A DNA stretch of 64,000 nt from Lucifuga dentata (lineage: Eukaryota; Chordata; Actinopteri; Ophidiiformes; Bythitidae), in contig VXCM01002166.1 in the NCBI GenBank assembly GCA_014773175.1, positions 1 to 64,000 of the forward strand. The letters are read 5' to 3'. Shown one piece after another: positions 1 through 10,124 of this stretch (positions are counted from its first letter, which is position 1; every line of letters begins with the position of its first letter). The notes under the pieces were generated by a model. It had not been told where the DNA came from and made no database searches. It saw only the letters and a program-made list of their open reading frames with translations. Position numbers and translations under genes: made by a program.

Positions 1-26
1 CCCACACACACACACACACACACACA
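1..26. repeat. (CA)n microsatellite at window start
   Basis: A pure CA dinucleotide tract begins at the window edge, so its true length is not visible. Confidence 0.95.
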
Positions 27-2853
27 TAAAATGCAAGGATAAGATGCAAGGACAAGATGTGAGGACAGAGAAACCGAGGAATGATGGTTTGACAAAATGA
101 AGCATCTTTACTCCTCAAGCGTCATCTGAAGAGACGGCAGTCACATGGATCAGCTGTTAGCGTGTGTAGAACTGCTCTGTAGTGTCGTTTTTATTTCCCA
201 TGTGACAGAAAAATGTGAAATATTGTTCTTTGATTATTACTACAACCCTTAACGCGAACAGTTTGACAAAAGTTCACATATGCACACATTCTACAGATCA
301 GTCAAACCATTATTAAATTTCTAAACTCTCTGCTCAGAGAGTTAAACTATGGTGTTCATCATCAATTGCAGTCATTCATTAGTGAACCTTTCCAATCAGG
401 ATGTTTTATTGAACACGTCACTGTTTTTGCTGGAAAAGAGTTTTTTTTTTTCTTGTTTTATGGTTCCTTTATTATTCAGACATAAACTGAACACACATCC
501 AGTCATTTTAACCAGATGATGAATCAGACAAAATAGATATTCAGAGTAATTTTGCACCTGAGATGTTGCTGTTGTTTCTCTGTTCACAAGTTTGATCAAA
601 CTCTGTATTGCAATCATAGTGTTAGTGCAGCTGCTGTATCAGATCAGCTGCAGTAGATCTGTCCAGTCAGAAACAGGTTTCCAGTGAAAGGATTTGTCTG
701 TCTGACAAAAGACATTGGCGTAAAATCGCTCATATATCCTCGAAGGAAGCATCCTCAATCCTCAGAGTAGAAGTAACAGCATTGGAACGTCCTTATAGAT
801 CGCAGCCCAGATAGATTTCCAGGTCATGTGAGGAGTGAGGAAGGATCAAATAAAAGCTTCAGAATGCATCCCATATGTAAATCAATTGGTTAGTCTTGGT
901 ACTTAAATAAACTACTCAGTCATGTCATAGAATGTGACATATACTGTAGAATGTGGAAAAAAACTGATGCAAAGCTAATCTTCCCAACATCCTACCTCCA
1001 TTTGTTTGTATTAATATTCCATCCATTCCAACTGTATAACAATGTTTGGTCTGTCAGTGGTTCATGTTAGTCAGTCACATGTTACTTATATTCACAACAT
1101 GGATTGATTTGTCAAACATACCGTAACTTTGTGGATGGACACAGAAAGGAGTGCCGAGCAGTGGCAGTTTGTCTGCAAAGTATGTTAGCATTCCCTTAAT
1201 GGCAGCTTAACGAATGGAACTTACTCAGTTTAACGTTTCATTTTTCTTATGGGACTGATGTTGTAACCACTTTGGAGCACAGAGTTTGACTGCTTCAGAA
1301 GCAAATTAAAGAAATTGCCAAATAATGTACCAGCCAACAGTATTCATGTGTTTAAAAAATTAAAGAAAAAAAAAGACAAATTTGGGAACATCATTTGCGA
1401 TGATGTTAAAATTAATGATTTGATCATGTCTGCGCAAGTTATTGCCAATACACAACTTTTGAGACATGGAAACTGATTTGATGATTTGAATTACTCACTT
1501 GGACAAATTATTGATGAATGGAGACATGGTTGAGGTTTAATTGTCATGTGAAAAAAAAAATCTACAATGGGTTTATGTCCCATGTCTCTGCCATGATTTA
1601 GTGCCAGAGTCTTTACACCAGCTGCTGGTGATGTAATCATCTATTCCTATAATTTGAATTGCCAGAATGGTGGTATCATTTTATACAAAGGAGGGTGGAA
1701 ATATAGCAGAAATGAGAAGGGATTAGTTTGCTGCAATGTGTTAGTCTAGAATGGTACTACTCTAATACTGCTAGAAAATAATTCTTATAATTTTCACCAA
1801 TACCACCAAGGTTTAGAAAACAACCTCACAAGAACAGAACTTGATTCACTTTTGATTTCTTTTTATTTACTTTATCAGATTTTATGACACATTTAGCCAA
1901 CAATTGCCTACTTAGAGGTCTAGGAGAAACAGCATCATGGACATCTTGTTGGCATCCTCTTTCTTACCACCTGGAAAATGTTAGTCTGATTCTCTTTGAC
2001 TTGCTAGATGGTCATCTCTCTGTTGTCTAATCGTTTATTATATTTACGATTTTCAGGCAGCAGGTAGCAAACAGTTGCTTTATGTGAGCTGTCGGCAACA
2101 TTTAGACAAGTGCAAGGAACTGTAAGCGATGAAGTAGATCCACATAGCTGCAGACTGTGGTGTTGATTTACAGTGTGATCTGCACTACTAGCAAGCAACC
2201 CTTTGGCATTATAGGGTCATTTGTTTCAGTCTTAATATCAAACATGTTACTGACTGGTATGTAAAAAAGTTTTCTGATTTGGTCATTATGTATACATGAA
2301 TCTTTGTTGTCTTTGTTGTAGTTGGTCATGTATGTAATTTTAACAAGCTCTCCTTATCTTTGTTACTCAGCCTTCAACATGTGTTTTATACAGGCTACTA
2401 TTCATTAGCAATTAACTTTCTGCACAGCAAACATTATTAAGGGGAAAGACTGATGGGTCTGATGAGAGATGGTAATTGAATGGATGAGGAAAATGGGTAA
2501 GGAAAAGAGAGAGTTGGTGAGTGAGGGAACCAAAGAACGGGGTCAGGGAAAGTCAGCGAATGTCAGCACATCTAAATCAGATCTGCAGCTCTCACCTGTG
2601 ACCTTGGCACAGTGGGATTTGCAGTTTTGAAAACAATAAGTGTGTTAGTGAAGAAACGAGAGATGGTCTGTCGTTAAACCACCACTGACATGTTACTGTT
2701 ATTACCTTTTTAGTCTGGATTCTGTCCTCTTGTTTTCACTTTGCACTGGAAGTTTTTGTTTTATGTATTTTGTAGTTGTTTTAAAGAAGTTTAGCCAGTT
2801 TTACTCTCTTCTTTTTAACATTGAAGTAGGGTATATTGGTACTTTTTTTACCC
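27..2853. other. Unique noncoding stretch, no gene seen
   Basis: AT-rich single-copy-looking DNA with short homopolymer runs. The few open frames (for example 396-617 and 2004-2198, minus) are under 75 codons, have no recognisable domain and no convincing flanking splice sites. I see no transposon termini. Confidence 0.6.
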
Positions 2854-2878
2854 TGTGTGTGTGTGTGTGTGTGTGTGT
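2854..2878. repeat. (GT)n microsatellite
   Basis: Pure TG/GT tract of about 25 bp. Confidence 0.95.
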
Positions 2879-3605
2879 TTGTTTCTGCAGCTCTTTCTAG
2901 ACATTCATTGTTATTGTTAACGGTCATGGTTGAGCCTTGGAAGGTTTTTCCAGAAGGACTGATAGTTAAGGTTTTTGTGAGAAGCTAGATGACCACTTCT
3001 GCATAAAGCCTTGGCCAATTTATGACTGTCAACTTGTTATCATACTAAGCTTAACCACATTTTATAGAGCTTTAAAGTCACAAGGAAATTAAAAATGGCT
3101 TTGTGTGACTGTGAAGAATGGTGCTTAACATATAAAAGTTTATTAAACACATCACATTGTTATGCAGTGTGGGAAAAAGATTTCTTAAAGGCTCAATCAG
3201 CATTTTTTGAGTGAATAAATCACGAACAGTAGTATTAAAAAGTTTGGAATCACAAAGAAATTTTCATGTTTTGATAGAAATTGATACTTTTATTCACCAA
3301 TGTGGCACTGAATTGATTTAATAATAACCAACACATTAATAATGTTGCTACTGTCTATTACTGCTTGAAATGACTGAGTTATATTTAATTATTTAAATAA
3401 AACGGCAAAGGTCCATTTTCAGCAGCCATAGTGTCCTAATGATAAGCTATTTTATCTCATCCTTAATCATCTTTAAATGCTAATTGTTTTTTATTGTGTT
3501 AGTGCAGCTGAAAATTATTATTCTGTTCAAATAAGTAGGTAAATTGTCTTTACATGGTTTGCAAGATACTGTTATTTCTAAAGTTCAATTTTGGTTTCTA
3601 CAATA

Positions 3606-3995
3606 GCCAAAACAAAACAGCTTTCTCAAGAAACATGTGAGTTTATTGTTGTCTTGTGAAATGAAGATTATTGTATGCGTCAGATTGCCAAGAAAATGAA
3701 GATTTTCTATCAAGGTGTCTGGAACTGTCTTGAGAAAAAAGGGCAAACTGGATCTAATCAGGACAGGAAAAGAAGTCCAAGGCCTAGATGCAGAACTGCC
3801 GAAGAGGATCAGTACATCAATCTGTAGTTTGAGAAGCAGATGTGTTACAGGTCCTCAGCTTGATGTTTCCTTAATTAGTACAGGCCAAATACCAGTGTCA
3901 TCTGCAACAGTGAAAAGATGACTCCAGGATGCCAGCCTTAAAGGCAGATTTTTTTTTTTTTTTTTAAAGCCACAGTTGAAACTCGCAAATAAAAA
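3606..3995 (+). pseudogene. Tc1 transposase N-terminal remnant
   Basis: Conceptual translation in shifting frames gives the sequence of a Tc1 DNA-binding (paired-like helix-turn-helix) region. It starts KTKQLSQET near 3610, then RQIAKKMK, a GQTGSNQDRKRSPRPRC stretch (the GRPR-type AT-hook-like segment), a QLDVSL-like second helix, then VSSATVKR followed by a stop and LQDASLKGR near 3925-3945. Several frameshifts and stops and a T14 run at about 3951-3965 break it. The catalytic DDE domain is absent. It is a relic within the fold-back element. Confidence 0.7.
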
Positions 3996-4112
3996 GAAAA
4001 GTTAGCCACTGATCTCTGTTCTTTTGCCCATTGTAACCTTTTTTCTAAAAATCTTTTTTTATTTACCAGTTTCAGATGTCCAGCACTGGCCAGCATCCGA
4101 GTCATCTTTTTG
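3996..4112 (-). pseudogene. Inverted Tc1 transposase fragment
   Basis: Read on the minus strand this gives LVNKKRFLEKRLQWAKEQR. That matches the linker segment before the catalytic domain of Tc1 transposases, whose family signature there is R-L-x-W-A-K-E-H. It faces the plus-strand N-terminal remnant ending at about 3995 and overlaps it in protein content around the L-A/V-N-K-K motif, giving a convergent inverted arrangement. Confidence 0.65.
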
Positions 4113-4658
4113 TTGTCTGTAAGGTGTCTGTGTATATTTACATATAATTTAACAATTAGACTTAGAGATTTAAAATGAAACATTTTTCACAACTGATCAT
4201 AACTGAAAACAGACCTGTTTGTCTTTGTGTTTCTTCTGCGTTTCAATCCTATGTTTTTAATTTCGACGATGCAGCAGCTACACTTTTGTTTGCACTTAGA
4301 TCATGAATTGTTTTTTTTTTTTTAACAGGAAATTTAAGAGTATGGAGAACTTCCACACTTTTAACACAAACATCCAAATACAACAGGAAATACATGACAT
4401 TTCTGAAGCAAAATGCCTTCTAGACACTGTTACATTGTGACTTCAAGGTCTACTTGCACCTCACATCTGGATCATACGTGGACACGATTAACCAGATTAC
4501 ATTTAGACCTGGAATTAATATGTACATCTGCTGTCCATATTAAGGCCACATTGAGATCCAATTTAATTTTCTTCTTAAATTAAACACAAATCTATCACAT
4601 ATTCCCTGCATCCTGTGCCGAAGCAGTTATTGTATTCTAATTAAAAACAACGGGCGAG

Positions 4659-4855
4659 ATTCATCAAACACAGCGCCAGACTTACATGTCAATAAGGGCA
4701 AATATTGTCATGCAATGATGTTCCCTCATTCATAAATGCCTGTTACCAGCATCGTTTAGTGTTTAACTTGAAAGAGGCATTACTATGGTATCTCCTTATT
4801 TATGTCATTCATAAAACATGCCATCATGCAAAAATTAAGACTTGTTTCAGTCTTA
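4659..4855 (+). repeat. Dispersed repeat, copy A (about 197 bp)
   Basis: This segment is alignable by eye over its whole length with 29548-29744. Shared blocks include AATAAGGGCAAATA, ATGTTCCCTCATT, TGAAAGAGGCATTACT, and CAAAAATTAAGAC followed by TTTCAGTCT. No coding content is visible. The family was not recognised with certainty; a non-autonomous DNA transposon is likely. Confidence 0.75.
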
Positions 4856-5005
4856 AACTGTATGAAATGTTTTAAATTGTATTTGCCTCACATGTTAGTG
4901 ATCACTAAATTTGATAATTAAGCCCACTCAATTGATCAGTCAGTGTAATTAAGTGGTGGTGTTTGATATGACCTTGCATACATTCTTACATTCTTATGAC
5001 ACTAC

Positions 5006-5207
5006 CAGTGCTTGAAGTGGGCCGATACTCACTGGTACACAGCACTGGGACCTCTGTGATTTTCATTTCAGAATACTGGGATATTTTTGGGAGTACTGGA
5101 ACCTCTAATAAATATTCCATACTCTACTGCAGAACAACACAGAGGAAAACAATAGCAAAGGTTGCAGCTGGACGAATTAACTCGGGGGACCGGGTATTTA
5201 TATATAC
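5006..5207 (+). mobile_element. hAT-like element terminus, fragment
   Basis: It starts with CAGTGCTTGAAGTGGGCC, which fits the 5' terminal repeat style of hAT elements (CAGTG...G-rich). The segment to about 5205 resembles a fish interspersed repeat I have seen, with TACTGGAACCTCTAATAAAT. No matching right terminus was found before a second hAT-like start at 5208. Classification is tentative. Confidence 0.4.
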
Positions 5208-5330
5208 CAGGGATGGGCAACTTTGATGAGGATGGGGGNCAATAAAATTTCATTCTCACGGTCAAAGGGCCACACATTAAATAAAACAAAAATCAGTGTG
5301 AACTCATTGTATACCTGTCAACACTGAGCT
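5208..5330 (+). mobile_element. Second hAT-like terminus (CAGGGATGGGCAAC)
   Basis: CAGGGATGGGCAAC is close to the common vertebrate hAT (Charlie-like) terminal repeat. The following AAAGGGCCACACATTAAATAAAA also fits such elements. A single N at 5239 interrupts a G-run. The right end is not identified. Confidence 0.45.
5239..5239. other. Single-N gap in G-run
   Basis: One undetermined base follows a run of five G. It likely marks a collapsed or closed assembly gap. Confidence 0.8.
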
Positions 5331-6466
5331 TTGAAAATACAGGAGATTTTTTGGGACTTGATCCCTGACCAGCTTTAGAAATGGTTTTTGAAAAGTCAGT
5401 CAGGGTATTTTGGTGCATTTACACCTGGATATTAATGTGGAGAAGCACAATTGCAAACAGGTCATTTAAGACAAGTGTTTCAGTAAATAAAAAAATTTAA
5501 TTTTACAATCTCTAATCAAAACAACCACTTATCCTGATGTAACAATACACAAAGAAGGAGCCCTTTTTTACAAGGCTGAGAAGGTCTTTTTAATTTTGTT
5601 TTTCATTTAAAACTTCCAAAACTTCAAAATAAATGAACCATTCAAGTAAAGCAATTTAGCAAATATTTGACCGTTAACATTTGTTAATTTTGGCTTTGCT
5701 GCAGGCTCTGTGGTTCCTACAGGTCATAGTGCTTTCAGATGAGGCCAGGCCACATATCCAACAATAATCTGTACACTATCCTTCCCTAATTTTATTCCTC
5801 AATGCTTTGGAAACTGTTAGTATATATATTTGCCCCAGAACCACTGCTGGTCTTCCATACCTATAGAGCAGAACCCATATGATCAAAATTCACAAGTTAT
5901 GGCTTATACTTAACATCCTGATTAAAGCCCTTGGAGAGGTATATATGTGGTCTGTGTAGAGGTCAGGTTTCGGCCTTTATTGCCTAGGCAAAGAAAACAC
6001 AGTGAAGAATTTTCAGGCCTCAGTGATTGTCGGCTCTTATGGCAGTATGAAGACAAAACAGGAAGGCTCCTGACAGTTTTTTATTAGCAGGAATCACAAA
6101 CAGTGCCAGAGGCTCTGTCTTATAAAACTCACAGCGCTGCTGGATCCTGTGCTCAGCATGGTTGGCATGTTGTCATTGTTAATCTAATGCACTGTTCTTT
6201 TAACTCTTCATATAAATGGGGCCCTGTGCTACTGTTCATGTCAGATGGCATTAAACCTGACATGCTGACTGCAGAAGTTGTGCAGGAGTTGGAGGTGGTG
6301 TGTAACTCTTCTCTATGTCCTTATAATTGTTTTGCCAGTTTCTGCATTTCTGTTGTGGTAGCAGTTAATTCCACTATAGGACGCTTCCTGTCTGGGACTG
6401 TTCATCTGCACCATTGTTTCAGATTAGTGCCATCATATGACCAGCCTTACCAGAGATGTGTGGATG

Positions 6467-6499
6467 GTGGTGGTGGTGGTGGTGGTGGTAGTGGGGGGG
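6467..6499. repeat. (GGT)n / poly-G tract ending in N
   Basis: Eight or more TGG units run into a G-run and a single N at 6500. The tract closes the longest plus-strand frame nearby with a poly-glycine tail, which marks that frame as spurious. Confidence 0.85.
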
Positions 6500-6507
6500 N
6501 GTTGTTA

Positions 6508-6722
6508 CTCTGTAAACGCTATGTCTCTAAATGCTACATCTGTATACGTCTGTAAATGCTATGTCTATGAACGCTGTGTTCTGTAAACACTACGTCTGTG
6601 AACGCTACATCTGTGAATGCTACTTCTGTATACGTCTGTATATGCTATGTCTGTAAATGCTACGTCTATATTCTGTTCACACTACGTCTGTAAACATATG
6701 TCTGTACATGCTACGTCTGTCT
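6508..6722. repeat. Minisatellite, about 15-16 bp unit
   Basis: About a dozen imperfect tandem copies of a unit like ACGCTACGTCTGTAA. Variants alternate CGCTACGTCTGTAAA, TGCTATGTCTGTAAA and TACGTCTGTATA. The array directly follows the GGT/poly-G tract and the N at 6500, so its true length may be misassembled. Confidence 0.85.
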
Positions 6723-7843
6723 GGTGATGAGGTAATATGAACATTAACAAGATGTTAAAGTGCACTGATGAGATATTAGCAGGATGAGATGAAGCAGCCA
6801 TTTCTTCTCTGCTTCATTTTATTCATTCTCACGTGGTCAAGACTTAATATTCAATAGTAATGTCTGTACAGCCAAAATATAAATGAATCTATGATTTTAC
6901 TGCAGATTATAAGAAGACAGCAGCATGGAATACTGTAACTGCAGTTCTAACATCAAGAATAATTCTTATTGTAAACATGGACCATATCTATGTATCTTGA
7001 CTATTAATGTCATTGTTATATTTTCTGTTATTGTGCACTGGGAAAATTGCTGAGGAGGACACATAACTACAATAATGATACGAAAGACCAAACCAGCCAT
7101 GTCAAGTCATCATTTTTCAATAGTGTGCTATAACATGGCCACTAAAACCACATTTCAAGGAGAATTGCAAAAGAGTTGCACTTAGAAATGTTATTACATC
7201 TGTTGAGCACATTTATCTGGAACAATGACTGAACTTTAATTGTTCAACAAATATGGAACACATTATGCAACACTAATAATATGATATCTTTATGTCTAAT
7301 TATTTCCAGGGTCATATTTGTTTTAATCCAAGAACTTCAAACTGACCGCTCAGTGACTGGCAGGACAGATAAAGACGATCATCTTGGAAGAAAGATTGAT
7401 TTAAATGACGTTAGCTGTATTTAATCTAATTTGCAGTCATTTGTTGAAGTTAACTCTGGGAATGTGGAAAGAAAATATTTAAAGTGATAACAGGTAGCCT
7501 GCTGTCCGTGCTCATTTTTCATCTCAATTTCACTGGGGGCAGAGCCAAGACACACACACATCAGCTAGTGCCTGACAGAATAAGAAATACACTCAGACCT
7601 GAGTGCACCACCAGGGCTCCCACAATCCTGGAAAACCAGGCAAAATCATGGAAGATTAAAATTGCTTTTTCCAGGTCTGGAAAACTAATGAAAAATGAAA
7701 AGTCATACAATTTATTTGTAATATTTTTTCTTTGAAAACTGATTTACTGACGTTGATGTGACAGAATTGCTGGTTTTGAAATAGTCCAGATCTGTTGGAG
7801 GAAAGCATTGTTGGTTGGTGACTTGCATTCACCGGCACTACCC

Positions 7844-7877
<34 letters not shown>

Positions 7878-9636
7878 CATGCAAGCACGCACACACACAC
7901 ACACACACAGCAGATCAAGGTCTGCACAGTAAAGCAAATCATGCCAAAATGCCATTAGAAGGTGGTGAAATCCCATGTTAGAGGCTTGCAGGTCATGCTT
8001 GTTAGTTTTGAGAAGATCAGTTCCAGTGTTACTGAGGCCTTGCTGATGTCTTTTATATAGTGCAGACAGGTCCCCCTGGTTTTACAAGAGCCCTAAACAC
8101 CAAGTCTCCACTCGTCAGTTCAGCCCCTCCATGCTGCGGGCCTCTCATGCTGGGCTGATGGCCTCACAGGCTGCTGAAATCTAAAATGAAAGGATAATTG
8201 AGTTTGGGGGATATGATTGTGTTTCTTAATTACCCACCACAGAACAAAGTGATCATTGCTCTTTTGTGGAGTTTGATGATGTTTGATGGAATATCAAACA
8301 GCCCAGATTTGCTAAATTAATTTACATACTTATAAAGTTGCTAAATTCACTATTAACAAAGAACTCAAATGTCCAGTCCATTTCCTGTTGACATGTGCCC
8401 AGAGTCAAGACAGTACAGATACATAGCTATAAATAATAATGATAATGTCTGCAAATAAATAGCAAATAATGTGCATTCACCAGAAAATAAAAATTCCCTT
8501 TATATAAAATAAACATCATAGGCAGTAACGGCAGTTGTATTGACTGTGAACAGATTTGCATAGTGAATATCAGGAAATCAAATCCTGTGAGAATTACTCC
8601 ACCTGCTCTCAGCTCATAAATTTGGGTAAAACATTGGAGCCAGGAATACAATTTAAATCACAAAATGAAAAACTAAAACACCTTGTAATATATCAATGAT
8701 TTATTGAATGATTTATTTCTTCCTCACACGCTTTCAGCTCTGTTATCTTTCTCCAGTTATATTTGGCACCAATTTAGAGTTTTCTTGTATCAATATAAAG
8801 ATAGACATGATGAATAGATTGCAATTTCTGGTGCTGCACAGTGTTCCATTTACTTTTGTGTGTCATACCTTACACGCTTTATGGTGTGACATTTACCAAC
8901 CTAAACTGTGGTCAATATTGATGCTATGTTTTATTTATCTTTAGACTTAAAAAATAACTCAAAGGATAAACCACAATTTCAAGGAATGGGGTGAATCACC
9001 TGCTTTGCAGAAATGGCACGTTTAGCTTGAAGCAAAGAAAAGAGAAAATAAAGCTGAAACACTCCTTCCTGTCAGGAGTTGATCTGACACTTCCATTATT
9101 AGTTTACTCATCTACCTCTTAGCCATTCTGCTGCCAAACTGCTGGCGTGGTGGAGTTGGGGGAGGGCTAACAAAAAATGCAATGACAACATCAGTTCTGA
9201 TGGTTGGTAACCCAGTCCGATGCACTGTCTAGGTGTGTGGCTTGTCCTGGTTTTTGAATGGTGATTGAATCAAACCAAATTTAAATCATCTGAATTACAA
9301 CCTGGCATGACACACACTGGCATGTCGTGGCAAACAGCTGGATCTCTGTTCTTGTGTTCTGCAGATTTACCACAAAGATGTGATGAGCTTAATTTGTGGG
9401 TTTGAGTTTTTTCCAGCTGCAGTTTCCAGGTACAGTACCTGCTGCCACTCCATAACAAATTTGGCAGAATGAACAAAAAAGATAAGATCATGTAGCTTGT
9501 GCCACACCCACCTCAGTGCACTTGATAATGTAACCAGAGGCACCGATGCTATCAGGTGCTGCAGTGAGAAGACTCTACATTTTGGCAGGGGATGATATGC
9601 AGGATACTCCGACAAATAGCATGTTGTATCTCTTTC

Positions 9637-9641
<5 letters not shown>
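6723..9641. other. Noncoding stretch with CA repeats and a repeat fragment
   Basis: It contains two CA tracts (7842-7871 and 7890-7909). A segment around 7620-7700 has TCCTGGAAAACC and TTTTTCCAGGTCTGGAAAA and resembles a degraded vertebrate interspersed repeat. No gene is recognised. Frames at 7656-7976 (minus) and 8708-8944 (plus) carry no domain. Confidence 0.55.
7842..7909. repeat. Compound (CA)n microsatellite
   Basis: Two CA tracts (7842-7871 and 7890-7909) are separated by CACGCATGCAAGCACGC. Confidence 0.95.

Positions 9642-9671
<30 letters not shown>
9642..9671. repeat. (CA)n microsatellite
   Basis: Pure CA tract of 30 bp in which chance frames on both strands are embedded. Confidence 0.95.
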
Positions 9672-9672
<1 letters not shown>

Positions 9673-10070
9673 GCTTATCAGGCATTTTAATCCTCTGTTT
9701 GTTAATTGATCACACACATGCCTGCCTCTGCACTACCATGCATATCCCTACGTGAATGTGCACAGGCATACATGCTCATGCACAAGTGCATACACACAAT
9801 GATGGCTTTAGTTTTGAGTGCTGGTTGATTATAGTGTAGGTATGTGGTAGAGGTGGTAGTTGTAGGTCTTTGTCCTGCTTTGAAGTAGCAGCATCATTGG
9901 AGTTGTGGGTGGGCTTGCAAGATTGTCATGCTTGGCAGATGGTAATTTTGGGGTTGAGTGTGTGGTTAGTATCAGGGTAAGGATATAAGTTATGACTGGT
10001 GCTGGTTTGACTAGGCGGAAGTCGGCAGGAGGAACAGTAGCTTACGGCCTTTCTCTGACTGTCTACTGCA

Positions 10071-10124
10071 TAGAATAGAATAGAATAGCTTTATTGTCAT
10101 TATACGTAACATATAATGAAATTA
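10071..10124 (-). mobile_element. LINE-like 3' tail (reverse strand)
   Basis: On the plus strand, TAGAA units (10071-10088) are followed by CTTTATTGTCATTATAC and AATGAAATTA. Read on the minus strand this ends ...AATGACAATAAAG followed by ATTCT units. That is a 3' tail I recognise from abundant fish non-LTR retrotransposons, with the simple-repeat tail replacing poly-A. No reverse-transcriptase sequence adjoins it, so this is a short, heavily 5'-truncated insertion. The clade is not assignable from this stub. Confidence 0.55.

Larger units (their letters stand above)
3227..4120 (+). mobile_element. Degraded Tc1/mariner fold-back element
   Basis: The left end (from 3227, CAGTAGTATTAAAAAGTTTG) has the look of a fish Tc1-like terminal repeat. 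It is followed by a typical Tc1 leader with TTAGTGCAGCTGAAAA near 3500, then a decayed transposase N-terminal region on the plus strand (about 3606-3995). From about 3995 to 4110 the sequence switches to the minus strand and encodes the next part of a Tc1 transposase. This head-to-head arrangement is one I know from non-autonomous fold-back Tc1 derivatives in fish. The expected right arm and right terminal repeat are not evident beyond about 4120, so this copy is truncated or strongly diverged. It cannot encode a working transposase. Confidence 0.75.

Noticed and set aside
6103..6555. Longest open frame near the window start (150 codons)
   Set aside because: It ends in a poly-glycine tail encoded by a GGT/G tract, runs through an N at 6500 into a minisatellite, has no recognisable domain and no flanking splice sites. 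Likely a chance frame.
6508..6722. Spaced repeats resembling a CRISPR array
   Set aside because: The units are contiguous imperfect 15-16 bp copies without unique spacers, which makes it a minisatellite in a eukaryotic genome.
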